64,000 nucleotides of DNA from Sweltsa coloradensis (taxonomy: Eukaryota; Arthropoda; Insecta; Plecoptera; Chloroperlidae). Positions 1 through 12,308 of this stretch are shown piece by piece. Positions within the stretch are counted from its first letter, which is position 1. Every line of letters starts with the position of its first letter. The notes beneath the pieces are model-generated. The model saw only the letters and a list, made by a program, of their open reading frames with translations. It ran no database searches and had not been told where the DNA came from. Location of the stretch: the NCBI GenBank assembly GCA_024449915.1, contig JAMZAV010000068.1:310001-374000 (forward strand). Reading direction: 5' to 3'. Both the position numbers and the translations under genes were made by a program.

Positions 1-245
1 ATACAACGTTCATATTTCATATGCACATTAAGGTAATGGTGATGTATTGACGTTTGAAAGAAAAAGTTAAAAAAGTTAGCCAGAATCTATAGAAATAAAG
101 GTTTTAATTTGAGTTTTTTGAGGTGTTAAATATTAAAACCTTTATTATTTCTATAGATTCTGGCTAACTTTTTCAACTTTTTCTTTCAAAAGTCAAAACA
201 TCACTCTTACCTTAATGTCCATGTGAAATATGAACGTTGTAGCCC
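1..245. repeat. Fold-back pair of family H internal segments
   Basis: Bases 1-107 and 137-245 are inverted copies of the same internal segment of family H. The segment runs from the CAACGTTCATATTTCA block to the AGCCAGAATCTATAG and AAATAAAGGTTTTAAT blocks. A spacer of about 30 bases separates the arms, so the transcript or single strand could form a long hairpin. The left arm is in plus orientation and is cut by the window edge. The right arm is in minus orientation and runs on into the CCCACCCGTTTTGTCAGAATC block near 245-280. It is either two inverted insertions or a rearranged single element. Confidence 0.85.
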
Positions 246-454
246 CACCCGTTTTGTCAGAATCCGCCCAAACAGAACGAAAATATAAATTTTAGATCTT
301 TCTCACAGCCTTGTATGAAAAATTCACAGGAGATTTTTTTATACCTTACTCACAGCCTTGTTACAAACAACCAAAGATCCAACAGACCTAATGATTGCTT
401 TGTATGCGCCGTGTTAATATGTTTTTATTATTTTAAATTAATATTAACATTTTA

Positions 455-511
455 TAATTAAAAAGCTCATCCATCAACGCGACTAAAAAAAGCGTTTGAG
501 AAGCTTCCTAG
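455..511 (+). mobile_element. 3' terminus of family H (HINE-like)
   Basis: This is a separate 3' end of the H family. It has the subterminal octamer GCTCATCC, the stem AACGC/GCGTT and a final CTAG at 508-511, followed by T. The body just upstream is AT-rich and does not match the other H bodies, so only the terminus is clearly recognisable. In this copy about 10 bases separate the stem from CTAG. Confidence 0.7.
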
Positions 512-3330
512 TGGTAAAAACAGCTAGGAACGCCGATGAAGTGATCCTAACTAGGAACGAAGATAACGCTAATCATGGTTGCAGCCGTCCAAGGTGGCCC
601 ACATGGTTGGGCCCAGGTTCGAAGCTTATGATTTCAAGGGGGTTCGAATCTAGGATAATCTAACAAAGAGATTTTCAAATGTCCTTCATCCTATCATCGA
701 TAATCACTCTTCATATCGAATATAAAAATGCATTACGAAAAAATATGATATAAAAATAATATAGTTAAATCAACTCTACCTTAGATCAAGACATACTACT
801 ATACCCGATCAAGATATAATATAGATGCATACTATCCTATCGTGTCAAATACAACATTATCCATTTATTATGTACAAAATCAATACATTATGTTCATAAA
901 TTGCTGCAACAATGTGGCCAGACAAGAATTAAATCATTGGACACCATTGCGAGAGTAAACTTTAAAACAGGAGTTTAATATACAATTTTTTTTAGTGATG
1001 ATAGGATACGTCCAATTGTGACGAAATAACAGGATGATCGTTCATGTTAGTATAAAATATGTTAGCTATTTTCCTTTTCAAATATGACATGTTCATATGT
1101 TAACAGTCGGGAAAGCTAGAAATAAATTGGCCATCGTCCGAGTATAGGAAAATCCTATTTTATATTTTATTAACAAATTTAAAACTTTATGCTGACATAC
1201 TATGCATGCTTACCTATAGTCTCCATAGAATTATAAATCCATTTTTCCTCTGACTTTCTAGATAAACAGCGAAATGAAATGTAGATGCCTTAAAAAGCGC
1301 ACAATAAATAATCTTTTGAAAAGCGGTATCGATCGATGAGGTTGCTCGTTTGATCTGGGTGGGAGACGAATACAAACAAAATAACATAAAAGAGACCCTC
1401 AGATCTCGAATCGAAACGCGCTTAAAATGTCAAAACTTTTCATATTTCGTATCCCTTTCATTCCCATTTCCCATTTTTTCAAGCATCGGTGAATATATAA
1501 TTGTAAATGGCTACCATTTAACCACAAAGTAACAACGTGATACAATATGATATTAGTTAGTTAGCGATTTGATCTGGAAATGTTATGCTTGTTGAAAGTT
1601 TCTTTACACTACACACACAAAAGTCACTGATTTTTCCGTACTCGGCTCTTTTTTTACGAGGAGGGGTTGGGGGGGGGAGGCCTACACCCTGTGTCCAGCG
1701 TGGTTTGACCTGGTAGGGCGAAGACAGGGGGACCCTCGTTGAGAATTCGCCGAGTATTGTGAAAAGCAGTGACTTTGTAAAGAGTTTAAAGAAATACTCA
1801 TTAATCAAATAATTATTATATTATATCTTTTGTGTTTAATTGCAGCGTTTTTTTACCTAGTTTATCTACTCAGAAAACCATCAACAATACATATAAAAAC
1901 ATGTATTCTTACAATTTCAATATCTTTGCGTACATAAATCCTAACTGACATAGATGATAGGCCCTACTACCCAGACTGACTTGAAGAAATCTTAATTTCT
2001 TTCAAAGCATGTCTTGAATGTTTATTTTACAACGTATACCGAATATTCTAAAGCATAGAACTAATTGCGATGTAAAGTTGCCTAACTTTCTAGAAACGTG
2101 CGAACCTTCCTCTGATATTATTATTATTAGAGCATAATTTGCTCGTCTCCATGTCGTGCATTGGTAAGGCGAACTCTCCCCGTGCTCGATGCTAGGTATG
2201 TTATTAAGCCAGAGGTTATCTTACTCCTGATCTTGGCGTGCCATGTTTGCTTACATAAGGAGGAAGGTTCCGAGTCATACAAGACTTGATAACGGTGATT
2301 AATAAATACATTATTGTGGAGAGATTCACTTCTTTAACGCGTTTAAAACATGCTACTTATAAAGAATGATATTACTAAGTTAGTAAATTAAACAAGGGCT
2401 AATTCGGTTATTCACTGTAGGAATACTATAGTTTCTGCTTTAAAATTAAACACTGAAATTTTCGTGAATACCTGACTTCTTCGTTGGGTTAAGGGTAGGA
2501 TGCCTTTCCATTTGATTTATATATTACACTTTGCCATCATCAAGTGAGTTATTTTAATCTATAAATAATTTACATGATGATACAACTTTTACCAGCATTA
2601 CTCTATAATTATATCCATCATAAACACTTTAACCAATTTTGAAAATAAATTGTAAGTAAGAAGCTACAGATTGTTTTAGCTTTTGTAGAGGTTGTAATAA
2701 CAGTAAAATATTGATCAATTTTTTAAACATTTTGTGAGTTTGGTTCAATATTCACTTATCGGATGTTCTTTTAGTTTTCGTTTGCAACCAACTATAATAA
2801 ATAGAGCCCTAACAATGTCACAAGTTCATATCTATCCATTTTCACTAAAATTAATCATTTAAATATTTTTATAACTGTGTTGACTATGTTGTCAGTTTGT
2901 GGTCTTGTTACTGTTGTATGTTTAGTATTACATCGGTGTTTACTATTTTACTAAAAAAATTCATTCTGGCTTGAGCCAATGTTGATGGGATTTTTTGGCC
3001 TATTTACATCTGTCAATTTTTAAAAGATAAAATTTCAAGTTTGATTATGAACGTTGGTTGAGAATATATATACTCAAATAGAATAATATGGTATATTAGT
3101 TAAAATGAAACATATAAGTGCGTACGATCCCCTTGTGTTTACTTAAATCATTCCGAAAAAATATCCAGTTAATTTGAATCGTATTTCACACTTTAATCTT
3201 ACTCTGAACGAGTGTGAATAATCCAACAATCTCTATATTATATTGTCCCAAGTGAAGCCAGAGCCCTATAGAATGCAAGATACATTCCCCACATAGAGCC
3301 GGTAATCGTTTGTCAAGTTAATTTCACGTG
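512..3330. other. AT-rich stretch without recognised gene
   Basis: I see no convincing gene here. At 595-650 two GGTTCGAA-type blocks look like pol III B boxes, but no matching A box is visible. At 1639-1760 a G-run region is bracketed by the short inverted pair TACTCGGC/GCCGAGTA, too little to name an element. At 2150-2290 the sequence is somewhat richer in G and C. The rest is AT-rich with stops in all frames. Confidence 0.5.
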
Positions 3331-3339
3331 AAAATATAA

Positions 3340-3620
3340 TTTCCCGGGTCGATTTAATTCTTGCAGATGAGGAGACACGTCTTCGTAAAGAGAGTTAATT
3401 CTCGCTAGGGAGTCCCCTGCCTCGCAGCCGGCCCGGTCTTGCCTGCCGCAACCCACGCCGCCTGGTGGCCGAACAAGGAACTCTTCACCGCATTCAAATG
3501 GCTTGCGGCGTCGCCACTGAGAAAATTACACCGCGACAAGCCTGAAATTGAATGTTCTTTAAACACCACAAACACAGGCATGACAACCGCCTACTGCAAA
3601 ATAATCATAGCGGGCTAGGT
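3340..3620. other. GC-rich island
   Basis: This stretch is clearly richer in C, G and CpG than its surroundings. It includes CAGCCGGCCCGGTCTTGCC and CACGCCGCCTGGTGG. A fair splice-acceptor context, TTAATTCTTGCAG, lies at its left end near 3355, but all frames close within about 15-40 codons and no paired donor stands out. It could be a conserved regulatory element or an old insertion. I do not call it an exon. Confidence 0.4.
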
Positions 3621-5580
3621 AGGCCCACGCCCGAGGTGATATAACCACTGACAGATAAAAAGAATGAATTATATCTTAGTTATCAGACTCATTTACACTT
3701 AGCTTGTTACATCCAGGTCTTTATCTGAACTACAAAGTATCGATACAAAGAAAGAGAAAAATTGGATAAAAAGGTAATTGAAGAAGTCATTAAACTAATT
3801 TGTCCACTGACTCGAATAGTTAATATAATTATTTTATGATCGCTTTTGTAATAAAACAAATTTTAAACTTGCGTTTTATTCGTCAATTATTATTCTAACA
3901 TAAACTTTTTAAGGGAGGTATTTAAATATGTCTGTCGAAAACGAGGCAAGTCGAATAGGAAAGCTGGAAACATGTATTTTACTGACTTGTGCACTCACAA
4001 CGTAATTATAATAGTTCGATTGTAAAAATGTTTTCTACAAAAGCGAAGATTTCGGTGACATAATGCTAGTTGATAGAACTTAGCTTCAAGTAAGATTGAT
4101 ATCATGAACGCCTACGTTTTGATATAGTTAACGACAGAACCTTAATTAACACCTTTACCTAATTGTTATAAACAGAAACACAATACTCTTTCATTTCCGA
4201 CTTTCACTTAATTTTCTTCCATAACCCCCAACGACACGCACTTAAATCATTTAACAATGCTTTCGATTTTTATTATATCTTTAGGCACAAAATAATTTAC
4301 AAATGATACAAACAAATAGTGTCCCCTATGGTTTTGTATTACAATCAAAGAAACACATTTTGTCACTTGCAAATGCACTTACAATTTTAATGTATTTTGA
4401 GATTCATCCACAAACTTTATTTTTGTTTTGATTTAATGTTATTATTGACCAACCCTTAATTCGAAATTCGGTTTAATTATTCATGATATTAATCTAGAAA
4501 ACCTTGTGTGGTTTATTGGATCAGTGTTGCGATTCATTTGTTGATACTGCGGCTATGCTCGTCCATACGCAGCCTGTCGATCGTGCTAGTTGACAACACC
4601 GACGTTACCGAGTCCCACTGGGACCCTCCGAACATTTTCAATCAAAACTGCACGGTATAATACACGAAAAACGACCATTCGAAAAAGACTCGCGTAAAGC
4701 AATAACCATGGAGATAATATTGAACTTTGACTTTATTGGGCCTACAGATCGTTGATATTTTCAGTATTCTGCATTTGTGTATATTCCTTGAATAAAGCAG
4801 GAAATTACTTATACATAAAAACCAATCACATTCATATATTTGAAACGTCTGTTTATCGAATTCTTACAAGTATAGCATGCGTGGTTTGACTAGGAAAATA
4901 GGAAATGCTCCATTGCTAGAATCAAAATGATAGAAACGAAATTTTGCATCATACCAATGTTCTCGATGCACATTTCTGAAAATATATATCATTTCTTATT
5001 CTTACAGCAGCGTTTCAGATGTGAACATTTCTATACAATTTTAATATTTCTTTTTAGTTTGTTTTTCGTATGATACGAAGTGTATTTTTCAGAATTTGGA
5101 GGAAATATAAGATGGGTTCCTATTTTTCTTTTTCTTATGTCAAACACAAAATACTCTTTCCAAACGGTTCTATTTTACAATACCTCCATAGCTCCAAACA
5201 GTTGTCATTTATTGTGAGAATGAATCATTATTCAATAATTATATTTACATTTCGTGTTGTCGACAGCATTATTTCAATGTCTCCACGAACCGTTGATGTT
5301 CAATTGTCTAAAAAATATCCTGTGCGTACATCATCGTTTATGTTGTGCAATCATGGACTCAGAATAGTAACTGGTAAATCCATGGTGCAATGGTATCGGG
5401 GATGAACACATTCGTTTACCAGCAGTGATTAATTATTGAACTAGTATCGTTTCCCTCACATTACATTCCTATTATTTTTGTTGACATTTTTAATATTAAC
5501 CTTTCTCACGAATCTTTTTTGATTCGTTATGTTATGATTCCATTTTCGTGCAAAACATAAATAAAAAATACATACATTAA
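3621..5580. other. AT-rich stretch; one weak ORF
   Basis: No repeat family recognised elsewhere in the window appears here. A 111-codon frame at 5070-5405 on the plus strand begins with ATG but is rich in Ile, Phe, Ser and Tyr, as expected of a chance frame in AT-rich DNA, and I recognise no domain. At 4540-4640 there is a short GC-richer patch. Confidence 0.4.
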
Positions 5581-5585
5581 TAAAT

Positions 5586-5985
5586 AAGTTTACCCACTCA
5601 ATCATCTAACTGATTTTTGGTGGGGCCGTTACATTTATAAACAGACTAAGCCAACACTATCGGCGCCGACACCATCGACTTGGGTACAGTGATCAACTAG
5701 AGACCGGCATATTTAAGTAGGAAACACCAATCAATCAAGCTGGACATGTCGGACAGGTGGCGCTAGAATCAACAAGGCTTATTCGGAATAATCTTAGAAT
5801 TTATTATGTACCTTGTCGCTAGGATGGCTCCAAATGTCACCGTTTATACATTCCTAAGCCAAGAAATTATGGACTCAAGTCCATATCAGAAATAACAAAT
5901 CTTCTTCCTAAAGCGGGGTTCGCATCCCGGACCCTCTGCATTGGAAGCATGAACCACAAGACCAACGAATTACACCACACACATG
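5586..5985 (-). mobile_element. SINE family 1, copy D (tRNA-derived)
   Basis: This is an inverted copy of the roughly 400-bp SINE seen also at 9.7, 20.0 and 48.5 kb. Read on the minus strand it starts with a tRNA-like head containing GGTCTTGTGGTT and CTGCATTGG-like blocks and a degenerate B box near 5920-5935. It continues through the shared body (GGTGACATTTGGAGCCATCC, cf. GGTGACTTTGGAGCCGTCC) and ends in the shared tail CAGTTAGATGATTGAGTGGG followed by TAAAC. The tRNA part is decayed, so independent pol III transcription is doubtful. Confidence 0.8.
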
Positions 5986-6023
5986 AACTTGAATTGCTTC
6001 CTTCTTCCTTCTTCTATTTATTG

Positions 6024-6123
6024 TTTTAACAGACGAATGCGTTACAGATAACTAAAAAAGGGGCACAGAGTGGTTTTAACAGATGAATGCGATACAGATT
6101 ACTAGAAAAAGGGCACAATGTAG
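6024..6123 (+). repeat. Tandem duplication, 50-bp unit
   Basis: Two adjacent copies of a 50-base unit begin TTTTAACAGA at 6024 and 6074. Both carry the GAATGCG, TACAGAT and GGGCACA blocks with a few substitutions. The pair lies immediately upstream of an H body fragment. The unit does not occur in the other H copies in the window, so it is probably unrelated host or other-repeat DNA. Confidence 0.75.
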
Positions 6124-6239
6124 TTGGTGTCCTTACAAATGATTGGCGTTGCATGTTTGGTTCAATGAGTGTCACCCATAGTCAAATTATTTTGAATGCG
6201 TCAAGTTATTGGTGCAAAACTATTCAATTAAACTACCAA

Positions 6240-6650
6240 ACTCAGATTGATGATAAAGAAAAAGTTGAAAAAGTTAGCCAGAATCTATAGAAATAAAGCT
6301 TTTAATATAAGTTTTTGATTTTTGTGCGATATTTTCGTGCCGTTTGGGCCAATTTCGACCAAACGGGTGGGGCTACAACGTTCTATTATAACATGGACAT
6401 TAAGGTTATGGTGTGTAGTACCTTTTGAAAGACAAAGTTGAAAAAGTTAGCCAGAATCCATAGAAATAAAGCTTTAATATAATTTTTTTACGGTAAATAA
6501 TACAAATTGACAAGAAACAAAAGAAGATTACAACATTCACCTACAATGCGTAGGCAGCTAAACAAAGCACTTTTAAAAGTAAAGATATCCACGCAACTAA
6601 AACTTAAAAAGCTCATCCATCAACGCGGCGGGACTTTAGCGTTTTCCTAG
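6240..6650 (+). mobile_element. Family H copy, 5'-truncated (HINE-like)
   Basis: The copy lacks the GGATGAGCG 5' end. It begins inside the body with the AAAGTTGAAAAAGTTAGCC block, repeats that block at about 6430 after the AAACGGGTGGGGCTACAACG block, and ends with GCTCATCC, the AACGC/GCGTT stem and CTAG at 6647-6650, followed by T. The internal repeat of the AAAGTT block resembles the internal duplication in the 61.8-kb copy. Confidence 0.85.
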
Positions 6651-8035
6651 TGATAAGATAACTCTTGTCCACGGGCAACGAGCTGGAGAGGTCTTCAAGG
6701 TTTGGTCGCGGACAGTGAGACATGCACCCGGTTATAATTACAGGTAGCCTACTGGATTCATTGTCTATTTTGAATATTAATATTATATTGCATAATATGG
6801 AGTAATTTAAAAAAAATGAATTTTTATATTACTCTATAATGGATAAATATAAAATTTAAAATATTAACGTTATTTTTCGATTAAATAATGTTGAATTATA
6901 TCAGTAAAATGAAGTATGCTATAATTAAATTCGTTTGCATTGTCAATTTGTAATCGAAAATTTAGAATTTTTCGTGATGACAAGGCTTTGAAAGCTCATA
7001 GCCGATGGTTATTTATATTATATCCCTTGCCTATGAACTACATAATTTATTTAATATGGCAATAAACTCAATTAGTAAATACACAGATTAAAAAAAAGGA
7101 GTGATTTATTTGTTTTTGACAAAAAAATTAAATGTGTATTAAATGTGTGTGCATCAGTAGAATGGCGATTAGCTCACAAACAAGAACCGTTCAAATTTTC
7201 CACAATTACGTTTAACCTTCTCTTTTTATTCTCCTCTGTTTTATTTTTACCTCTCCCTCTCCCCAGCATTTGTACAAGCTATCAAGCTAGCTCATTTCCG
7301 CTCAATATTAAATCTCAAGTCTAGAATATGTTTACTTTGTAAAGATATTTCAGAAACAAAGGACTTAATTATTCTATAGGTTAAAAAAACGCTTGGAATA
7401 TAAATCACTTTCATTTCGTCAACAACGCAAAGCCAATCACGCCGTATCCTAGCAACCGATTCACTCAAACGGAGCATGCAAAATCGTCATCAAGCTAGTT
7501 AAACAGTGAAAAAATGTTGAAACGACTTTAAGAATGTAAAACCAGATGAATTTCTTGTTGTGTACAGATTGTGTTAGTCATTAATATTCTTTACGGGCTT
7601 CACGCCATTCAATAATAACGTGCATTAACGTTCTTAAGTAATTTTTATTCTTAGTGATTTACTGCTTGACAAGACTATTAAAAAACAAATACATTTCGAA
7701 TTAAAATAATGAATACTACATCCGTTGAATTGTGGCCAATCAACATCCCAAAAAATATCAAATAAATTTCGTTGGTTGTGTATTATTAGTCTATAGATGT
7801 GCAAAAATGTTTTTATAAAGTTTGAAAATTCGCGCCTCAAAAATAAAAATTCGCGATTTTTCATTATTTACCAAAAAAAAACAATTTAATAATGCAAAGC
7901 TTAAAAAATCATAGCTTTAAATTATCAGCATCACAAATTCCAGACAATTAATGATTAAATTAAAAGAAAAACAAGCACACGAGAGTGAAAATCAGTTTTA
8001 ATTTTAAGATCAATTTCAGCTATCAGTTTTCAAAG
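6651..8035. other. AT-rich stretch without recognised gene
   Basis: I find no repeat or gene here. A 61-codon minus frame at 7292-7477 and a 76-codon minus frame at 7634-7864 are open, but neither shows a domain I recognise. Confidence 0.4.
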
Positions 8036-8069
8036 TTTCCGTCAGTTTTTACCAGGATTAATTTCGACA

Positions 8070-8270
8070 ACCCGGCACCTCCACCAAAATTATGAAATTA
8101 TGCATTTCTTTTGAATAATGTCGATATTTTGATACGAAGTATTTTGAGCTTACTCGCGTACAAACGATTATTACGATCTCACAATAACGTTTTATGACCC
8201 GGCACCTCCACCATATGTTCCAGCCAGGATAAATTTAATTTTGACTACCTACCCGGCACCTCCACCAAAA
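8070..8270 (-). repeat. Three copies of a 17-base GC-rich motif
   Basis: The 17-mer ACCCGGCACCTCCACCA occurs exactly at 8070-8086, 8197-8213 and 8251-8267 in otherwise AT-rich DNA. Two further copies lie on the opposite strand at 22562-22578 and 23877-23893. Four of the five are followed by AAA; the copy at 8197 is followed by TAT, so conservation stops exactly after CCA. The flanks of the three copies here do not align with one another. The motif reads like a tRNA 3' end, or in reverse complement like a reverse-transcription primer-binding site starting TGG. A protein-binding site is the other option. Confidence 0.9.
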
Positions 8271-8317
8271 GCTAAAAAAAATCTTTTTTTGAAATTTTGT
8301 GACCTAATTCGCGTTTA

Positions 8318-9085
8318 ATTAAAGACATATTATTGCTAATTTTGCCACTAGTTCGCGGTATCAACTTAAATATCGCGAAAATTCGAGAATTGGAAAATGG
8401 CACCATTCAATCACAATTTCAGGTGATTCATGTGCAAACTGAATTTGAAGGGATTAATGCAACTTTTAAAAAAATCACGAATTTAGATCTCACCATTTTG
8501 TACACATCTCTAAATTTATTACGTGTAACATCAAACTTATTGAATAAATGGCTATTAGCAATGTAAGTATAACTATATGGCATCCTGTTTCAAAGGTTTG
8601 TTAGTTGATGAGTAATGACACATTTTATAATATTCAATATACAAACAAAAAAAATTAAACCCACCCACGTACGACACCTTACCGTCGTAGCATATTTTAT
8701 GGATCGGTTGTTAGCGAAACGTGATATTAAAGCTGAATACACGACTTTCATTCTCGAAGATATTTCGTATTATTCACTGGTAATGTATTCACAAACGTCA
8801 GATTCGCTGAGTTGAAATGAAACTTTTCCCGCAGTTTCAAAGTTCCCGAGTAGCAAGGAGTTACTGCTGTCTTGGCTTCCCTACTATTGAATCACACAGA
8901 TGGAAGCACTTTGGTTATTCCAGGTGAAGACTATACGGTTCATGTCACTCGCTAGCATTAACCACACACCGCTCTTGCAATGTGGGTCGATTGCATTTGG
9001 CTGGCAAACTGTTCGCAGTTCGCACCGTTTGAAGGTACGGCACTAATCCTGGCAGCTTACCAAATGGACGCTCACGCTTCTTCCT
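8318..9085 (+). pseudogene. Decayed coding region, family unknown
   Basis: A frame without stops runs from 8318 to 8563, another from 8615 to 8812. A third reads with normal amino-acid mix at about 8837-9080 but is interrupted by stops at 8972 and 8978. Short readable pieces are NHTDGSTLVIPGEDYTVHVT and ANCSQFAPFEGTALILAAYQ. The composition looks far more like protein than the surrounding AT-rich DNA. The sequence CAATGTAAGTATA at 8560 also resembles a splice donor. It may be an old host-gene, transposon or viral remnant; I do not recognise the family. It lies just downstream of the triple 17-mer. Confidence 0.45.
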
Positions 9086-9700
9086 TTTTCTTCTTCTTAA
9101 TTCCCTCTCGGTAATGACTTGAGGGTAGACTGTAATGTCTTAACATCTTACTACCCCATCTCTCTCAAAGAGCAATAGATTCTTTAACACATCAAACACC
9201 AACTAATTAAAGCCACCCGAGCGAGACGATACCGCCATCAAAACGGGGCAAGTCCAGTTGGCGCGAGGGACAACGTTAGGTCACGCTGTGATCAATGATG
9301 CCGGATGCTCCCATGTGCGATGGTGCGAAAGCAAATGTCGAACTTCCAGTGAATGTTATTAGGAAGGGTATAAATTGGAATATGTTGGCGCTCAGATCTA
9401 CTTTGGCTGGAGAGAGATTTCTATCTCTAAAATCGTTATCACTTCTAATTAGTCTACTGCTAGAACTTCACTGTGCATAGACCGCCTTAAAATCAACATG
9501 GAACAAACGTCTCTCTATAAATCAAACGCAATTAACAATCAGCTTTTCACACTTTTCTGAAAGCATCCAAGGTTTTATTTTAACATCGTGTTACAGTTGA
9601 AATGGCTTAAGAGTTGTTGGTTGGATACCTTTACACCACACTGACGCTCACTACTAATTACATTATTCTTTATTTATTCGTTGTCCTCCCTCAAATCAAC
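9086..9700. other. Mixed stretch; weak coding-like frame
   Basis: A 61-codon plus frame at 9295-9480 begins MMPDAPMCDGAKANVELPV and may continue the decayed coding material to its left, but its frame and identity are uncertain. The remainder is AT-rich. Confidence 0.3.
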
Positions 9701-9704
9701 ATTT

Positions 9705-10100
9705 ATTAGTGAATGTAGAACATCTTGTGTGTGGCTAGTGTTTCTGCTTCCGATTCAAAATGAATGTTCCGGGTTAAAATCCCGCTAAAGACAAGAGGAT
9801 TTTCAACTTCTGATATGGAATTCAGTACATCAATTTTTACCCAACGAATGGGTAAACGGTGACTTTGGAGTTGTCGGAAACGAGGCACATCACAAATTAT
9901 TCTAAAATTGTTCCAAAAAGCCTGTTGATTCTGGCGTCGCCCACGTTTCGGGATCGTGTCCAGCTTGTTTGGTCGGTGTTTCCTATTTAAAATGTTGGCC
10001 GTTGTTCCCAAGTCGAAAACGTCGGAGCTGACAGAATCGGATTGGTGAACTGCTGGAAATGCATTTAAACGACTGAGTAGGTAGACTTTAAATACGTTTT
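9705..10100 (+). mobile_element. SINE family 1, copy C (tRNA-derived)
   Basis: The head holds a degenerate tRNA-like part with TGGCTAGTG, CTGCTTCCGATTC and a B-box-like GGGTTAAAATCCC. It is followed by the family body (GGTAAACGGTGACTTTGGAG, then TTGTTCCAAAAAGCC) and the tail GACTGAGTAGGTAGACTTTA. A 101-codon frame on the opposite strand, at 9706-10011, is only a shadow of this repeat. Confidence 0.8.
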
Positions 10101-10760
10101 TATTTTATTCTATTTATATTCGTAACATATTTATTCTTTCAACCAAGCCTAAATATTTTATGTCCCCCTCTCAACACCATAACCTATAGGGAACGTTCTA
10201 TTCAACTCATATCTGGAGTAGAGGTGAGTGCGACTCTCCTAGGGCTATCCTCCCCCTCTGTCTTGAGTGATCCAAGCGCCTACCCATCCCCTCCCCTCAT
10301 CTGTTGCACAGATCTGCTCTGTTGCACGATCAGGGTTGATAACGAAGGTACACAACCTGCCTCCCTCCGGCAGTAACACACGTTCCAGAAATTACTAATA
10401 TATTATCGATAAGCGATGGGAAATTGATACATGCACATTGTTTCCTAAAACAACTGAACGAACACTAAAGATCGATGGTCGATGGTTTTCTAACTTGATT
10501 CTATTTTCAAATAAACGAAATAAAAACATTTTACAAATGCCTGTACAAAAACCAAAAGTTAATAAGTACTTATATGTATTTAAGTGTATCACCATTTTGA
10601 TTTGCCGTTGCGACCAGCGGTAGAACTAAACCAACACTAGGAAAAAGCGTTGTCACGAGGTGGTTTACGTGACAAGTCATAGTTCTTAAAGATTGCCATG
10701 GTAGAATCGTTAAAAATACTTGCAATTTGTTAGAAGAAAAATTGTAATAGCAATATTATT
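10101..10760. other. AT-rich stretch with a C-rich patch
   Basis: At 10160-10330 the plus strand is rich in CCTCCC-type runs. Overlapping 60-codon frames on both strands at 10395-10623 look like chance frames. No element is recognised. Confidence 0.4.
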
Positions 10761-10763
10761 CCT

Positions 10764-11249
10764 TCAATACAATGGGAAAAATAACTCTTGTGAGTCGTTT
10801 GGATAGCAACAAAGGATTGCTGTGTTGTATGTAAAGGAAAAATAAAATTCCATACAAGATATGAGGTTGGTCTCATATACGACTGCAGTGAGACTAGAAT
10901 CTAGATGAATGCTACACGACGGAAACGCACTTCTGATTACTTCTTTATACTCTCTTGGAGCCTTCATAACGAATTAACCTTTGCGCCAAGCATACGAGAA
11001 TGCAATCGCGCAGTCAGCTTTCCCATTTCCTAACAATACGACTACCAAGCTAAGAGCACCAGCTATCTTTGGATTGGCATTTCCCTTCGATTCGGTTGGA
11101 TGAGCATAGAAGCGGTTTGATATTAGACCTAGATTGATCTCAGATGTGTTCGAGAAATTCTTATGAACGTAACGTTTTACTCGGAAAATTGAGTGCCTAT
11201 TCCACCCATTGCCCACAAGAGTGATGCTGTCTGCAATAAGCTTCCACAT
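10764..11249 (-). pseudogene. Decayed coding region, family unknown
   Basis: Two minus-strand frames, 11249-10974 and 10967-10764, lie in the same phase and are separated by a single stop at 10974-10976. The first contains NPKIAGALSLVVVLLGNGKA and the second begins MKAPREYKEVIRSAFPSCS. Both read with ordinary protein composition. It could be a once-coding exon or an old insertion. I recognise no motif, and no start or splice site is certain. It may belong with the other remnants between 8.3 and 17.1 kb. Confidence 0.4.
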
Positions 11250-11760
11250 TCAACCAACAGACAACCCACTACCACCCACAGACTACACACACACATTTAT
11301 AGAAGAATACAGTTTTTAGAGTTAAGATCATGTATTGAAAATGTACCCCATCAGTGTGTTTAAGTTTTTATGTAATCTGACAAATAGGAAACAGTAAGCT
11401 GATTAGTTAACAGACGAATTTACCATGTAATTAAGGCATTGATGATGATGATTTCTGTTGCTTAACATCTCATAGAAATGCGCTAAAGCTATTCGAGACT
11501 ATGAGTGGTGATAGATGAAGGTGAAAAACGATTACAAAAGATATGTCTTATGCGGGATTCGAACCCACGTCCTAGACCTAAGTTATCAATTTGAAACGTT
11601 TATAAGACAGCAGAAGTTGGGAAAAGCTTAAATAGTAAATAAGCCTACACGCACCTCAAATCATGGTAACATGTTCTTCTGCTATTGAAATGTTTTCCAT
11701 TAATTTCATACTTCGTCATATGTGTGTATACCATCATTATTATATTAGTAATTTTATGAA

Positions 11761-11976
11761 TCATTCATTATCATCATATTTGAACCATGTAAAAATCCAA
11801 AAGGTGTATTTAAAAAAAACTTGCGCAATAATGTAGACGTTGAAAACAACAATGTTTTTCTTGGAAGTTGGAATAGCCTTGACCTCAAAATGTATTCGAT
11901 TATCTATTGATAACGTTACTTGAGCCTCTCTTGATATTGCGTAAACGCGGTGCGGGGCGGCGAGGTGTGTGTTCAA
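11761..11976 (-). pseudogene. Coding-like fragment, family unknown
   Basis: This 71-codon minus frame reads coherently in its first 50 or so residues (for example YAISREAQVTLSIDNRIHFE) and then turns into AT-rich, Phe/Ile-rich sequence. It has the same strand as the fragment at 10764-11249 and lies upstream of it in reading direction, so both could come from one gene. There is no recognisable domain. Confidence 0.3.
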
Positions 11977-12229
11977 CTCTTCAGAGAAAGTAAAAAAGGT
12001 TTATGTTGCTAACTATTAACAAGTCTTCAGAACAAGTAAAAAATAAATCATGTGGTTTTACTTTGTGCGTTGATGAAGATAGGAGTGCAATGTCAAGTGA
12101 CCCCCTATTTTGACCATACTATTGTAACCCACTCAGCAGAGGACGGAGTAACAATAACAAACTACGCAACAAAGTCACATTCTCATAACGACACGTACAC
12201 CACTTACTTCAGGTCTCTTTAAAACCGAC

Positions 12230-12305
12230 AGATTTAGCTCAAGCGTAACGCATGATTTTATAATTCGGAAGGTCGCGGCTTCAATACCCTCCGCTGGTAA
12301 TAATG
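12230..12305 (+). repeat. tRNA-like segment
   Basis: A possible A box, TAGCTCAAGCGTAACGC, is followed after a normal tRNA spacing by GGCTTCAATACC, a degenerate B box. The acceptor arms do not pair well, so this is more likely a SINE head or tRNA pseudogene than a working tRNA gene. No body shared with the other SINEs follows. Confidence 0.4.
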
Positions 12306-12308
12306 ACA

